From an uncultured Gammaproteobacteria bacterium (lineage in GTDB: Bacteria; Pseudomonadota; Gammaproteobacteria; GCA-001735895): 42,617 nt of DNA. Shown here one piece after another: positions 17,771 through 27,200 of this stretch. The stretch's first letter is position 1. Each line of letters starts with the position of its first letter. Under the pieces are notes generated by a model. The model was not told the DNA's origin and did no database searches. It worked only from the letters and a program-made list of their open reading frames with translations. The stretch lies in NCBI GenBank assembly GCA_913061315.1, contig CAJXUC010000027.1, positions 1 to 42,617 of the forward strand, written 5' to 3'. A program made the translations under genes and the position numbers.

Positions 17771-17896
17771 TTTGTTCATAGGGATTTGAGCAAAGGGAAT
17801 ATGGATCATGGGCTGGATGCCTAGCAGGATGCAGTTAAATAGGATAATACAGTAGTCTCTTAACCCTCATGTCAGCCCGGCATGAGGGTTTTTTTG
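17771..17896 (+). ncRNA. putative CsrA/RsmA-sequestering small RNA (RsmY/RsmZ/CsrB-like)
   Basis: A stretch of about 125 bases with six GGA motifs in 63 bases (GGA at 17782, 17796, 17803, 17815, 17827, 17842), ending in a Rho-independent terminator. The first GGA is in the 10-base loop (17778-17787, ATAGGGATTT) of a 7-bp hairpin, 17771-17777 with 17788-17794. Another is in the 5-base loop TGGAT (17814-17818) of a 5-bp hairpin, 17809-17813 with 17819-17823. A third forms a 3-bp mini-hairpin at 17824-17832. Three sites fit A-N-GGA. Repeated GGA in loops and linkers plus a terminator is the known architecture of RNAs that titrate CsrA/RsmA. It has no ORF. Identification is structural; no sequence match was tested. 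Confidence 0.62.
17863..17895 (+). terminator. Rho-independent terminator
   Basis: Stem ACCCTCATG (17863-17871) pairs perfectly with CATGAGGGT (17881-17889) around a 9-base loop and is followed by a run of T to 17895. It ends the putative small RNA and can also stop read-through from the permease gene. Confidence 0.93.
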
Positions 17897-17950
17897 TGCC
17901 CAAGATTTATGGGGGGGAGGTTCTTAGTTAGATGTGTCGCGGTGGCTTCG

Positions 17951-17979
17951 TTTATCTATAGGCCCACACAATGTATAAT
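17951..17979 (+). promoter_or_regulatory. probable promoter for holA-proA operon
   Basis: TATAAT at 17974-17979 preceded by TG (extended -10), with TTTATC at 17951-17956 and a 17-base spacer. This would give a leader of about 127 bases before holA. An inverted repeat in that leader, CTAGAAA (18022-18028) with TTTCTAG (18035-18041), has no T-run after it. Confidence 0.5.
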
Positions 17980-18112
17980 TATTAGTTCCACTGATATTGT
18001 TAAGTCCATAACGATTAATCACTAGAAACTGGCATTTCTAGATGTTTCTTGGTTGAAGAGTTGGTTGTTGTTATATAGCATACTCAATCATTTCATTTAA
18101 CAAAATAGTATC

Positions 18113-19144
18113 ATGTTACCCGCAAGTCTCAGCACAGTTCCATCGACCCTCTATTTGTTATCCAGCAATGAACCCTTGCTTGCGCGCGATTGGCTTGATC
18201 AAGCCCGTTTAACTCTACGCAAAAACGAATTTGAAGACATCCAAACTGTGACTACTGAATCAGGTTTTGATTGGAATAGCCTAATTGAAGAGTCACATCT
18301 TTTGTCACTTTTTTCGGCGAAGAAATGCCGTGTGATTATGATCAATAGTGGTAAGCCAGGCCAGCAAGGCAGTAAGGCAATTCAAGCTATTTGCGATCAG
18401 TTACCAGAGGATATGGTTTTCATTTTTGTTATACCATTACTAGATCGACCAACCAAGAACTCAAGCTGGTTTAAACGCCTACAGCAGGTGGGTGAAATTA
18501 TTGAGATCAAAACGCCAGGCAACCATCAGCTAGTTGACTGGATCATTCAAAGAGCAGGACTCAAGTCTCTCATTATTGATCGTCAATCAGCCGATTTTTT
18601 AGCGGAATGCACTGAAGGTAATCTACTGGCAGCTGACCAAGAGTTAGACAAATTATCACTTCGATTTTGTAATCAAAATTTAGTATCTTTTGAGGAAGTC
18701 GAACAAACGGTTGCACAAAGTTCTCGATACAATAATTTTGTATTGGTCGACGCTTGCTTAGGTGGCAAAGTAAAACGTGCCATTAAAATTTTAGATAGCC
18801 TGAAGGATGAGGGGTATCTTACAGTGCAATTACGTTGGTCATTACAATCAGCAGTTGAGCAATTGATGGCTTTGCAACAGGCCCAAAATATGGGCCGAAT
18901 GAGTCCAAAAGTTTGGCAGGAATTGCGTATATGGAGTTCCAAGCAACGTCTTTTTGAGGTTGCTTTAAAGCGCTTAAAGGTTGATCAACTTGAGCGTTTA
19001 CTACAAAGCTGTGCTACATTAGATCGCATTAATAAAGGTCAACAACTAGATGATTACCCCAATCGTGACTGGCTTCTTTTGAAAACAATTGTATGTTGTT
19101 TTTGTGGCCTTAAGTCGGTCTCTCAGCTTGAGCAGGAATCTTAA
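18113..19144 (+). CDS. holA: DNA polymerase III delta subunit
   Basis: Clamp-loader subunit that opens the beta sliding clamp. The 343 residues match the family. The N-terminus has TLYLLSSNEPLLARDWLDQAR (family: YLL.G.EPLL), then ESHLLSLFSAKKCRVI, LPEDMVFIFVIPLLDR, TEGNLLAADQELDKLSL and FVLVDACLGGKVKRAIKIL. The leader before YLLSSNEPLL is about seven residues shorter than in E. coli, and an in-frame TAA lies just upstream, so ATG 18113 is the first standard start. The stop codon is directly followed by the proA ATG. The usual neighbour lptE is 5.3 kb upstream because of the accessory block. Confidence 0.93.
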   Translation: MLPASLSTVPSTLYLLSSNEPLLARDWLDQARLTLRKNEFEDIQTVTTESGFDWNSLIEESHLLSLFSAKKCRVIMINSGKPGQQGSKAIQAICDQLPEDMVFIFVIPLLDRPTKNSSWFKRLQQVGEIIEIKTPGNHQLVDWIIQRAGLKSLIIDRQSADFLAECTEGNLLAADQELDKLSLRFCNQNLVSFEEVEQTVAQSSRYNNFVLVDACLGGKVKRAIKILDSLKDEGYLTVQLRWSLQSAVEQLMALQQAQNMGRMSPKVWQELRIWSSKQRLFEVALKRLKVDQLERLLQSCATLDRINKGQQLDDYPNRDWLLLKTIVCCFCGLKSVSQLEQES

Positions 19145-20452
19145 ATGAGCGTTGCCCCAAATAGCCCTTCCCATCCTGAAATGTCTAAATTTGTCGACAT
19201 TAGTCAATACATGAAGCAATTAGGCGCGAATGCTCGAATGGCTGCAGAAGTGCTGGCTCAGGCTAGCCCTAAAATTAAAAACTTGTCATTGCATGAAATT
19301 GCCCAAGTTATCGACAGTCAGCGGGCTGCGATCAAAAGTGCAAACCTGAAAGACATGACCCAAGCAAAATCTGATGGTTTGGACGCTGCTATGCTTGATC
19401 GATTATTGCTTTGCGATGATCGAATCGATGCTATGACTGAAGGGTTGAGACAAGTTGCCGCTTTGCAAGATCCTGTTGGAGAAATAAGCGAGATGGAATA
19501 TAGGCCTAGCGGGGTCCAGATAGGTAAAATGCGAGTGCCCTTAGGCGTGATTGGCATTATTTATGAATCAAGGCCAAACGTTACCATCGATGCCGCTGCC
19601 CTTTGCATCAAGTCGGGTAATGCGAGTATTCTCCGTGGTGGTAAAGAAGCCTTGAATTCAAACCAAGCTATTTATGACTGTATCAAACAGGGCTTAAAGC
19701 AAGCGGGGCTCAGTGAGCACTCGGTTCAGGTCGTTAATACTCCTGACAGAGCAGCCGTTGGCGTCATGCTCAATATGAGCGAATCGATCGATGTTATCAT
19801 TCCACGGGGTGGAAAATCACTGATTCAACGTATATCGAAAGAATCTGCTATTCCCGTGATTAAGCATCTTGATGGTATTTGCCATGTTTTTATTGATGAT
19901 ATGGCCGATAAAACTAAGGCTTTTGATATTGCGCTAAACGCAAAAACACGACGTTATGGGGTTTGTAATGCGATGGAAACACTTTTAGTCGCAGCGTCAG
20001 TGGCAAACAATATTCTACCCGATTTGATTGATGCCTATGTTGAAAAAGGTGTTCAACTGCGGGGCTGCAACAGGTCTATTTTATTCAATCCTGCCAAAAT
20101 AACTGCAGCTAGTGATGAAGATTGGGATACGGAGTATCTTGCACCCATCTTATCGATTAAAATAGTCGACGGTATGGATCAGGCAATTGAGCATATAAAG
20201 CGTCATGGGTCCCATCATACGGACGCCATTGTTACTGAAGACTACACAAAGGCGAGGTCTTTTCTTCGTCGAGTCGACTCAAGTTCCGTTATGGTGAATG
20301 CATCTACTGCTTTTGCAGATGGTTTTGAATATGGTCTTGGTGCAGAAATTGGTATTAGTACCGATAAACTCCACACCCGAGGCCCCGTCGGATTGAAAGG
20401 TTTGACGTCACAGAAGTATATTGTGTTTGGAGATGGTCACATACGGGCTTAA
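19145..20452 (+). CDS. proA: gamma-glutamyl phosphate reductase
   Basis: NADPH-dependent enzyme that makes glutamate-5-semialdehyde in proline synthesis. The 435 residues include about 20 extra at the N-terminus compared with E. coli (417). Seen directly: [45 protein letters not shown], the catalytic Cys274 in [11 protein letters not shown], and [21 protein letters not shown]. It starts on the base after the holA stop and is followed by nadD after two bases, so the genes are one operon. The proA-nadD-rsfS-rlmH order is also known from Pseudomonas. Confidence 0.97.
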   Translation: MSVAPNSPSHPEMSKFVDISQYMKQLGANARMAAEVLAQASPKIKNLSLHEIAQVIDSQRAAIKSANLKDMTQAKSDGLDAAMLDRLLLCDDRIDAMTEGLRQVAALQDPVGEISEMEYRPSGVQIGKMRVPLGVIGIIYESRPNVTIDAAALCIKSGNASILRGGKEALNSNQAIYDCIKQGLKQAGLSEHSVQVVNTPDRAAVGVMLNMSESIDVIIPRGGKSLIQRISKESAIPVIKHLDGICHVFIDDMADKTKAFDIALNAKTRRYGVCNAMETLLVAASVANNILPDLIDAYVEKGVQLRGCNRSILFNPAKITAASDEDWDTEYLAPILSIKIVDGMDQAIEHIKRHGSHHTDAIVTEDYTKARSFLRRVDSSSVMVNASTAFADGFEYGLGAEIGISTDKLHTRGPVGLKGLTSQKYIVFGDGHIRA

Positions 20453-20454
20453 AT

Positions 20455-21069
20455 ATGATTGGTATTTTTGGTGGCACTTTTAATCCGGTTCATAACGGTC
20501 ATCTGCAGCTCGCAAAACAAGCGTTAGAACGTCTAGCTTTAGATCAGGTACACTTCTTACCATGTGCTAATCCAGTTCATCGAGGTGCACCTCAGGTCAG
20601 TAACCAAGATCGACTCAATATGATTAGGCTATCAATCGCTAATGAGGGTCAATTTTCCGTTAATACCTTGGAGTTAGATCGAGGCGGGGCCTCGTTTATG
20701 ATTGATACCTTGCGAGAAGTTCGAGAGCAATATCCGCATGAATCTATCAGTTTGATGCTTGGAGCAGACGCGTTTAATGGCCTGTTGAGCTGGAGGCAGC
20801 CAACTAAAATTTTGAATTTAGCTCACCTGATAGTTTGTCAGCGTCCACAAGTCAGGTTAAATAAGGACATTTTTAACGAACGTTGGGTTCAGTCAGCGGA
20901 GGATCTACAACGAGAAAAATTTGGTCATGTTCTACCATTGGCAATTAAGCAAAGCAGTTGTTCTTCAACCGAAATACGGGAACAATTGTCAGTATCAAAA
21001 TCAGTTATCTCATGCCTGCCAAAATCAGTGCTTGAATATATAGTTAATAATCATCTTTACGAGACATAA
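20455..21069 (+). CDS. nadD: nicotinate-nucleotide adenylyltransferase
   Basis: Makes deamido-NAD from nicotinate mononucleotide and ATP in NAD synthesis. The 204 residues have the nucleotidylyl-transferase motif GIFGGTFNPVHNGHL at the N-terminus (HxGH as HNGH), LMLGADAFNGLLSW, and the SSTEIREQL motif near the C-terminus. It lies two bases after proA and one base before the rsfS start. Confidence 0.97.
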   Translation: MIGIFGGTFNPVHNGHLQLAKQALERLALDQVHFLPCANPVHRGAPQVSNQDRLNMIRLSIANEGQFSVNTLELDRGGASFMIDTLREVREQYPHESISLMLGADAFNGLLSWRQPTKILNLAHLIVCQRPQVRLNKDIFNERWVQSAEDLQREKFGHVLPLAIKQSSCSSTEIREQLSVSKSVISCLPKSVLEYIVNNHLYET

Positions 21070-21070
21070 T

Positions 21071-21466
21071 GTGATCGACTCAACACCCAGTTCAACCAAG
21101 AAATCAATGCAACCCAAAGCAGTAAAAAAAATGGTATTAACCGCATTAGAGGACATAAAAGCCAATGATGTTGTTGTGCTGGACGTGAGTGCTTATGCCA
21201 GCTTTACTGATTACATGGTATTTGCCAGTGGTACATCAAGTCGACACGTTAGTTCAATTGCTGGGTCGGTAATTGATGCAGCAAAAAAACAACACTCACC
21301 CGCCCTAGGCATCGAAGGTTTGGATGTGGGCGATTGGGTACTGGTCGATCTGGGTGATGTTGTTGTTCATGTCATGTTGCCCGCCACACGTGAATATTAT
21401 GAACTTGAAAAACTCTGGGGCGAAGAAATGGCTGATCCTGACTTATCTGAAGACAACGATGATTAG
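21071..21466 (+). CDS. rsfS: ribosomal silencing factor RsfS
   Basis: Binds ribosomal protein uL14 on the 50S subunit and blocks subunit joining when nutrients are low. The 131 residues show the family run: LTALEDIKANDVVVLDV, FTDYMVFASGTSSRHVSSIA, GLDVGDWVLVDLGDVVVHVM, and REYYELEKLWG. The frame opens at GTG 21071, one base after nadD. An internal ATG giving MQPKAVKKMVL would be closer to the usual family start, so about 12 N-terminal residues are doubtful. A short acidic tail ends the protein. Confidence 0.95.
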   Translation: MIDSTPSSTKKSMQPKAVKKMVLTALEDIKANDVVVLDVSAYASFTDYMVFASGTSSRHVSSIAGSVIDAAKKQHSPALGIEGLDVGDWVLVDLGDVVVHVMLPATREYYELEKLWGEEMADPDLSEDNDD

Positions 21467-21513
21467 CTGTCAGTGATAACTGATTGCTATCAGTCGAAAA
21501 AATTAATAATTAA

Positions 21514-21984
21514 ATGCAGATCCAAATTGTCTCAGTAGGCCAAAAGATGCCTGCTTGGGTTGACTCAGCTTGCGGCGATTATATTAAACGCATGCCTCGT
21601 GAACTGCCTATACAAATAACGTCGATTCCTTTAGCGCACCGCAAGAATAATGCCGTTTCAACGCGCCCGAAACAAAAGGAGTCGTTGCAAATATTAAAAA
21701 AACTAGCCCCTGGCAGCTTTAATATTGCGCTCGATGAACATGGCAAGCAATGGTCTAGTATTGAATGGTCGCATCAACTCAGACACTGGATGTTTGAGTA
21801 TCCACGCGTCAATTTAGTCATTGGTGGGCCAGACGGTCTGGCGGAAGATTGTCGTGATGCGTGTGCCCAAACCATTGCGCTGGGTCGCATGACTATGCCG
21901 CATGCTTTAGTGCGCGTAGTATTAGTTGAGCAGCTTTACCGTGCTTGGACTCTGCTTCAAGGGCATCCATATCACCGTGAATAG
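21514..21984 (+). CDS. rlmH: 23S rRNA pseudouridine-1915 N3-methyltransferase
   Basis: SPOUT-fold methyltransferase acting on the assembled 70S ribosome. The 156 residues are the normal length. MQIQIVSVGQKMPAWVDSAC, LVIGGPDGL (the SAM-binding knot) and RVVLVEQLYRAWTLLQGHPYHRE at the C-terminus are diagnostic. It is the last gene of the holA-rlmH set. The 196-base gap that follows has no terminator; a 6-bp hairpin with a 4-base loop at 22057-22072 is the only structure seen. Confidence 0.97.
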   Translation: MQIQIVSVGQKMPAWVDSACGDYIKRMPRELPIQITSIPLAHRKNNAVSTRPKQKESLQILKKLAPGSFNIALDEHGKQWSSIEWSHQLRHWMFEYPRVNLVIGGPDGLAEDCRDACAQTIALGRMTMPHALVRVVLVEQLYRAWTLLQGHPYHRE

Positions 21985-22180
21985 CGTGAATTATTGGTTA
22001 AATTTGTTTTAACAGCCATATTCTTGTCATTATTAGAAACCCCATATAGATTCTAGAATAGCCAAAGCTATTAGTCGTTGCAGCCACGTCATGATGCAGT
22101 CGTAGGCGAAAAAGTTTTATTCCTGAGGCTCTTTAGTTGTTGTCTGTCTTTTATGGCCTAATTGATCGATAATAGGGTTC

Positions 22181-22750
22181 ATGATATATCTTGCTTCCAG
22201 TTCTCCACGTCGTGCTGAATTATTACACCAGATAGGTGTTAATTTTAAAGTGCTTGCGATCGATGTTGATGAGGCGCCTTTTGCTTTAGAAACGCCAGAG
22301 TATTATGTTCAAAGGATGGCTAAAGCCAAGTTAGATGCCGCTCGTTGTAGTGTGGGTGATGAGGGCGTTGCAATACTTGCTGCAGACACTATTATTTCGA
22401 TTGACAATGAAATTGTTGGCAAACCACAAGATCAAACGCACTGCAAATGTACACTATCAAAGTTGTCAGGTAGGACGCATCAAGTACTTACCTGCTTAGC
22501 CTTTCGTTTCGAAGGTAAAACTTGCCTGACATTATCAGCCAATCAGGTTCGTTTTCGGGTGATAGAGGAGGCAGAAATGGTTATTTATTGCTCGACCAAT
22601 GAACCATTAGATAAAGCAGGCGCTTATGCAATTCAGGGTAAAGCGGCTATCTTTGTAGAAAATTTAGAAGGAAGTTATTCATCTGTCATGGGCTTGCCCC
22701 TATTTGAGACAGCCAAACTATTAAAACAAGCCGGCATCACGGTTATCTAG
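22181..22750 (+). CDS. maf: Maf-family nucleoside triphosphate pyrophosphatase
   Basis: House-cleaning pyrophosphatase of the YhdE type, probably acting on dTTP/UTP and modified nucleotides. The 189 residues contain IYLASSSPRRAELLHQIG, AADTIISIDNEIVGKPQD, SGRTHQVLTC, DKAGAYAIQGKAAIFVENLEGSYSSVMGLPL. The substrate subclass rests on the maf-rng-yhdP-tldD context, which matches E. coli yhdE-rng-yhdP. It is 16 bases ahead of rng. Confidence 0.95.
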   Translation: MIYLASSSPRRAELLHQIGVNFKVLAIDVDEAPFALETPEYYVQRMAKAKLDAARCSVGDEGVAILAADTIISIDNEIVGKPQDQTHCKCTLSKLSGRTHQVLTCLAFRFEGKTCLTLSANQVRFRVIEEAEMVIYCSTNEPLDKAGAYAIQGKAAIFVENLEGSYSSVMGLPLFETAKLLKQAGITVI

Positions 22751-22766
22751 GAATGGAAGTATAAGT

Positions 22767-24236
22767 ATGATAATTAGTGAAGAAATACTGATTAATATTA
22801 CACCGCAGGAAACGCGTGTCGCGATAGTCGAAAACGGTGTATTGCAGGAAACGTGCATTGAGAGAGAAGGTAACCGAGGCATTGTTGGTAATATTTACAA
22901 TGGTAAAGTCAATCGTGTGTTACCAGGAATGGAAGCTGCGTTTGTTGATATTGGTCTAGATAAGGCAGGTTTCCTCCATGTCTCAGATATTGACAGCAAG
23001 ACCGACGCGGATACAGATTCGCCCCAACCGGCAATCAATGAATTATTACGTGAAGGCCAGACTTTGATGGTACAAGTTGTCAAAGATCCGATGGGTACCA
23101 AGGGTGCACGTTTGACGACTAGCATTTCAGTGCCATCACGATACCTAGTTTACATGCCCAACTCATCAATGATCGGTATTTCAGTCAAGATTGAAGATGA
23201 GGCTGAGCGTGAACGTTTACGAGCTTTATTGGGCGAATTTTTAAACGACAACCGAAAGGGTGGCTGCATTGTTCGAACCGCTGCAGTCGGTGTTGATGAA
23301 GATGAGCTGCACCGTGACATTAACTTTTTGAGTAAACTTTGGGACGAACTCGCTAAATCTGCTCGGTCAGTGAAACCGGGCACCTTGGTACACGAAGACC
23401 TTCCGTTATCGATTCGTACTCTGCGTGACATGGTTGGAAAAGATACCGGTGTTGTTAAGGTTGACTCAAGAGAAACCTATCAAAAAATGATTAAATTTGC
23501 TGGGCGCTATATTCCTGATTTACCTGCGAAAATAGAGCATTACCCAGGTGAGCGCCCATTGTTTGATTTGTATAACATCGACGATGAAATTCAACGCGCA
23601 TTGGGGCGTAAGGTCGGTTTAAAGTCGGGTGGTTATTTAATTATTGATCAAACCGAAGCGATGACCACTGTCGACATTAACACGGGGGCATTTGTTGGAC
23701 ATCACAATCTTGAAGAAACTATCTTTAAGACCAATATGGAGGCCTCGCAAGCAATAGCCAGACAGCTAAGATTACGCAATTTGGGTGGTATTATTATTAT
23801 TGATTTTATTGATATGGAGCATGAGGATCACCAAAGGCAAGTGCTGAAGTCGCTCGAAAAACACTTAGCCAAGGATCATGCCAAAACCCAGGTGTTTGAC
23901 GTATCGCCACTCGGTCTGGTCGAAATGACCCGTAAACGAACGCGTGAAAGTCTGGAGCACGTATTGTGCGAAACTTGTCACACTTGTCATGGACGTGGTT
24001 CACACAAGACGACAGAGACGGTTTGTCACGAAATACTTCGAGAAATACTTCGTGAAGCTAGAATTTATGATGAGGCTCAACAGCTTTTAGTCATGGCCAA
24101 TCAAGAGGTGATAGATCGTTTATTGGATGAAGAAGCTGCCAGCTTGGCAGAACTTGAAACCTTTGTGAAAATACCCGTTAAGCTCCAAGTTGAGAGCCAC
24201 TTTTCACAGGAAACTTATGATGTTGTGCCAGTATAA
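22767..24236 (+). CDS. rng: ribonuclease G
   Basis: Endoribonuclease that matures the 16S rRNA 5' end and helps decay some mRNAs. The 489 residues match RNase G, without the long C-terminal scaffold of RNase E. The S1 domain is at about 38-125 (GNIYNGKVNRVLPGMEAAFVDIGLDKAGFLH). Catalytic aspartates are D303 (TVDINTGAF) and D346 (IIIIDFIDM). The zinc-link cysteines are C401 and C404, with C407 close by. RKRTRESLEHVL precedes them. It lies between maf and yhdP, as in many gammaproteobacteria. Confidence 0.97.
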   Translation: MIISEEILINITPQETRVAIVENGVLQETCIEREGNRGIVGNIYNGKVNRVLPGMEAAFVDIGLDKAGFLHVSDIDSKTDADTDSPQPAINELLREGQTLMVQVVKDPMGTKGARLTTSISVPSRYLVYMPNSSMIGISVKIEDEAERERLRALLGEFLNDNRKGGCIVRTAAVGVDEDELHRDINFLSKLWDELAKSARSVKPGTLVHEDLPLSIRTLRDMVGKDTGVVKVDSRETYQKMIKFAGRYIPDLPAKIEHYPGERPLFDLYNIDDEIQRALGRKVGLKSGGYLIIDQTEAMTTVDINTGAFVGHHNLEETIFKTNMEASQAIARQLRLRNLGGIIIIDFIDMEHEDHQRQVLKSLEKHLAKDHAKTQVFDVSPLGLVEMTRKRTRESLEHVLCETCHTCHGRGSHKTTETVCHEILREILREARIYDEAQQLLVMANQEVIDRLLDEEAASLAELETFVKIPVKLQVESHFSQETYDVVPV

Positions 24237-24284
24237 TTGAACGTCAATAATGATCATTAACCAATACAACTCATATTAGTATTA

Positions 24285-27200
24285 ATGCAACTACTGATCC
24301 GTCCAATTTCTAAATTACTCTTCTGGATGCTCATTGCGTTGGCCGTGATGATGGGTGTTTTACGGTTAGGTGCACCACACGTCCAATATCTCAAAAGTGA
24401 TATCGAGAACGTATTAAGGCAATACGGTCTGCCAGGTTTTAGTTTTAGTTTTATTGAACTGGAGTTGCATCAATTTGACCAACTAATTCATTTAAAAAAT
24501 GTCAAATTGACAACGCCTAATAGTGCGATACCGATTGTTGTCGAGAAACTGAGCTTTAACATCAGTCTGTGGAGAAGTCTGCTGAATCAGTCACTCGTGA
24601 TCAACGAGATTAATGCTGTGACGGATTCGTTGGCGATTCGCAAAGATTTAAATAAGCATTGGTGGCTTAACGATATCTCATTGAATCACTTGATCCCCAT
24701 TAGTAACAAAGCAGATTCTCTTGAGCAAGATCAAATTTGGCCGACTTTTTTTGAGTCTATTGGGTTAGCTCCAGACAGCATACAGGTAGAAATTGTGAAT
24801 CTCACCATTGATGACGTTTCAAGTGGGCAACAGCATAAAATAACTAACAGTCTATTTGAAATGCAACGTCATCAGGGTGTGGTGCGAACAAAATTTAATA
24901 CAAACTTACATGGCTTTGACGGAAAACTGAGTGTTCAAGGACTTTTTAGCCAACAGAAGGGTGTTCTATTCAGCACACTAAATGAACTCAAAGTGACTGC
25001 TGCGCTGATTAGTTTATTTGATATTGACAGTGTTTTGTTAGATCAGGCTAAACTAACCAGCATCAATGTTTGGTTAAACCTTGACGCTGAAAAACCACCG
25101 GTTCTTCGGGCGAACCTAACTGTCGATAAAGCACAATCTCAACGTAAAGGCGAAGCAGCATCAGTTCCGTTTTCTCTTAACTCTCAAATCAGCATTCAAA
25201 AGCTTCACCAAAATTGGTCAGTCATCAGTCATCTCGACCAACTAATTCTGAACAGTAAGAAAATTCCCAAAATTGAAACTCAACTAAATTTGACGCCAGT
25301 TGGGGACAAAATAAACGTATCAGGTTGGATAAAAAGTATCGATTTATCGATACTGGCCGCACTCGACAATCGCGTATTGCCTGACGGGATAAAAGAAAAA
25401 TTATTGACTACTGATATATCAGGCCAATTAAATAATGTTTGGTTTGATATGGATCCTCACAACATTAAAACTTTATCACTAATGACAGAGCTTAATCATC
25501 TATCTAATAGCTTAAACAATAATTCTACTTCAGAAGTACCTGGGTTTAATGATATATCGGCTTCATTGCTAATAGGTAATCAAAATCTAAAGCTTCAGTC
25601 GACCGGCAATAAACTAACGTTAGACTTTGCTGACAAGTTTAGGGCACCTATTGAAGTAGACCAGTACACTTTAAAGGCTAATGCTAGTTTTAATAAAGCG
25701 GGTGTGTTTATTGCCATCCCTCAATTTGAGGCGAGTAATAGCGATATTAGTCTGGTAGGACGCTTGTTGTTAGATTTTGATCAAGAAAATAAACCTTTTA
25801 TGTATCTCAGGGCTACTTTTGATAAAGGTAACTTGGCTAATAAATCTCAATATTTACCGCTAAAATTACTTTCAGAACGCCCGCTTGCATGGATTGACGA
25901 CGCTATTAAAGGTGCTGATATTTCAAAGGGTAATTTATTATATCACGGTCGACTAAAAAGTATTCGAGAGTTAGATGATGAACAGTCAGGAGGACTTTAT
26001 GTTGATTTCCAGATAGACAACGCGACAATCATGTTTGATCCTGAATGGGCAACAGTGCGCAGCGCTAAGAGCATGGTTACATTCGATAACTTTAGCTTCT
26101 TGGCAGATATTTCAAGCGCTAGTTTTGGTCAGATTGACAGTACGCAAGGGCAAGTATCGATAGCCGATTTCTCAAAGTTGACAGTCAACTTAAACCTTTA
26201 TGCCAACGTCGAAACGAAAAAAGCATTCGCGACTGGACTGGCACTACCAGTTTCTAAGAGTTTCCAAAACGTTGGGAGCCAGTTTAATAATGTCAGTGGG
26301 CAGGTGCTGATTGAGACCGACGTTGTCTTGCCTTTATCAGATATTTCGAACAGTACAATAAACGTTGGTTTAGAGTTTAAAAATGCGGGTCTTAATGCTC
26401 CCGATTGGGGAATTGAATTGAGTCAGCTAAACGGCCGATTGCTGGTGACTCAAGATGAAGTTTTGGGTAAAAACATTAAGACTCATTTTTTTGATGATCC
26501 AATCTCTCTTAACGTTAATACTGATCAGAAAAATAGTCAAACATTGATACAAGCTGCTGGCCTGCTAGAAACTAAAAAATTGATGCGTTTATTACCCCAA
26601 TATATGTCAAAAAGCGTGACGGGTAAAAGCGAATGGCAAGTCCAATTGGCTATCAACAACAAACAGACTAACGATGCTGAGCCAATAGTAAAAATCAGAG
26701 GACGCAGCAGCCTCAAGAATACAAAAATCAAACTGGCTGCACCGTTATTAAAATCCGCAGAGACTCTACGAAAGACAACGGTAGACGTGGCCATTTACGG
26801 TAATGATATGATTGATTTTAATGTTCACCACGGGTCAGATATATGGGTAAACGGTGATCTTGAAAAAATAAAAGGGAGTGCTAAATACCAATTAAAATCA
26901 ATAGATTTGGCACTGTCAAAACCACTTAGGCCAAACACTGGAAAGCCTGGTTTTAGGCTATATGGCACGTTACCAGCGTTGTCGGTTGATGATTGGTTAG
27001 AGTGGTATGACGTTGAAATTGGTCAGGCCGACACTAGTAATAAAGTTGACTCAAGCGGAAGTGATTGGGATTTCATTCAATCTTTAGACCTAAAGCTTCA
27101 ATCAGCTGATATTATAGGTCGAGAATTCACTGACGTTGATTTTTTCCTAACGCAAGAAGTTACAGAGTTTTTAGTCGACATTAAATCATCTCTTCTTATT

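Noticed and set aside
21997..22013. GTTAAA/TTTAAC hairpin after rlmH as terminator
   Set aside because: The stem is AT-rich and no T-run follows it.
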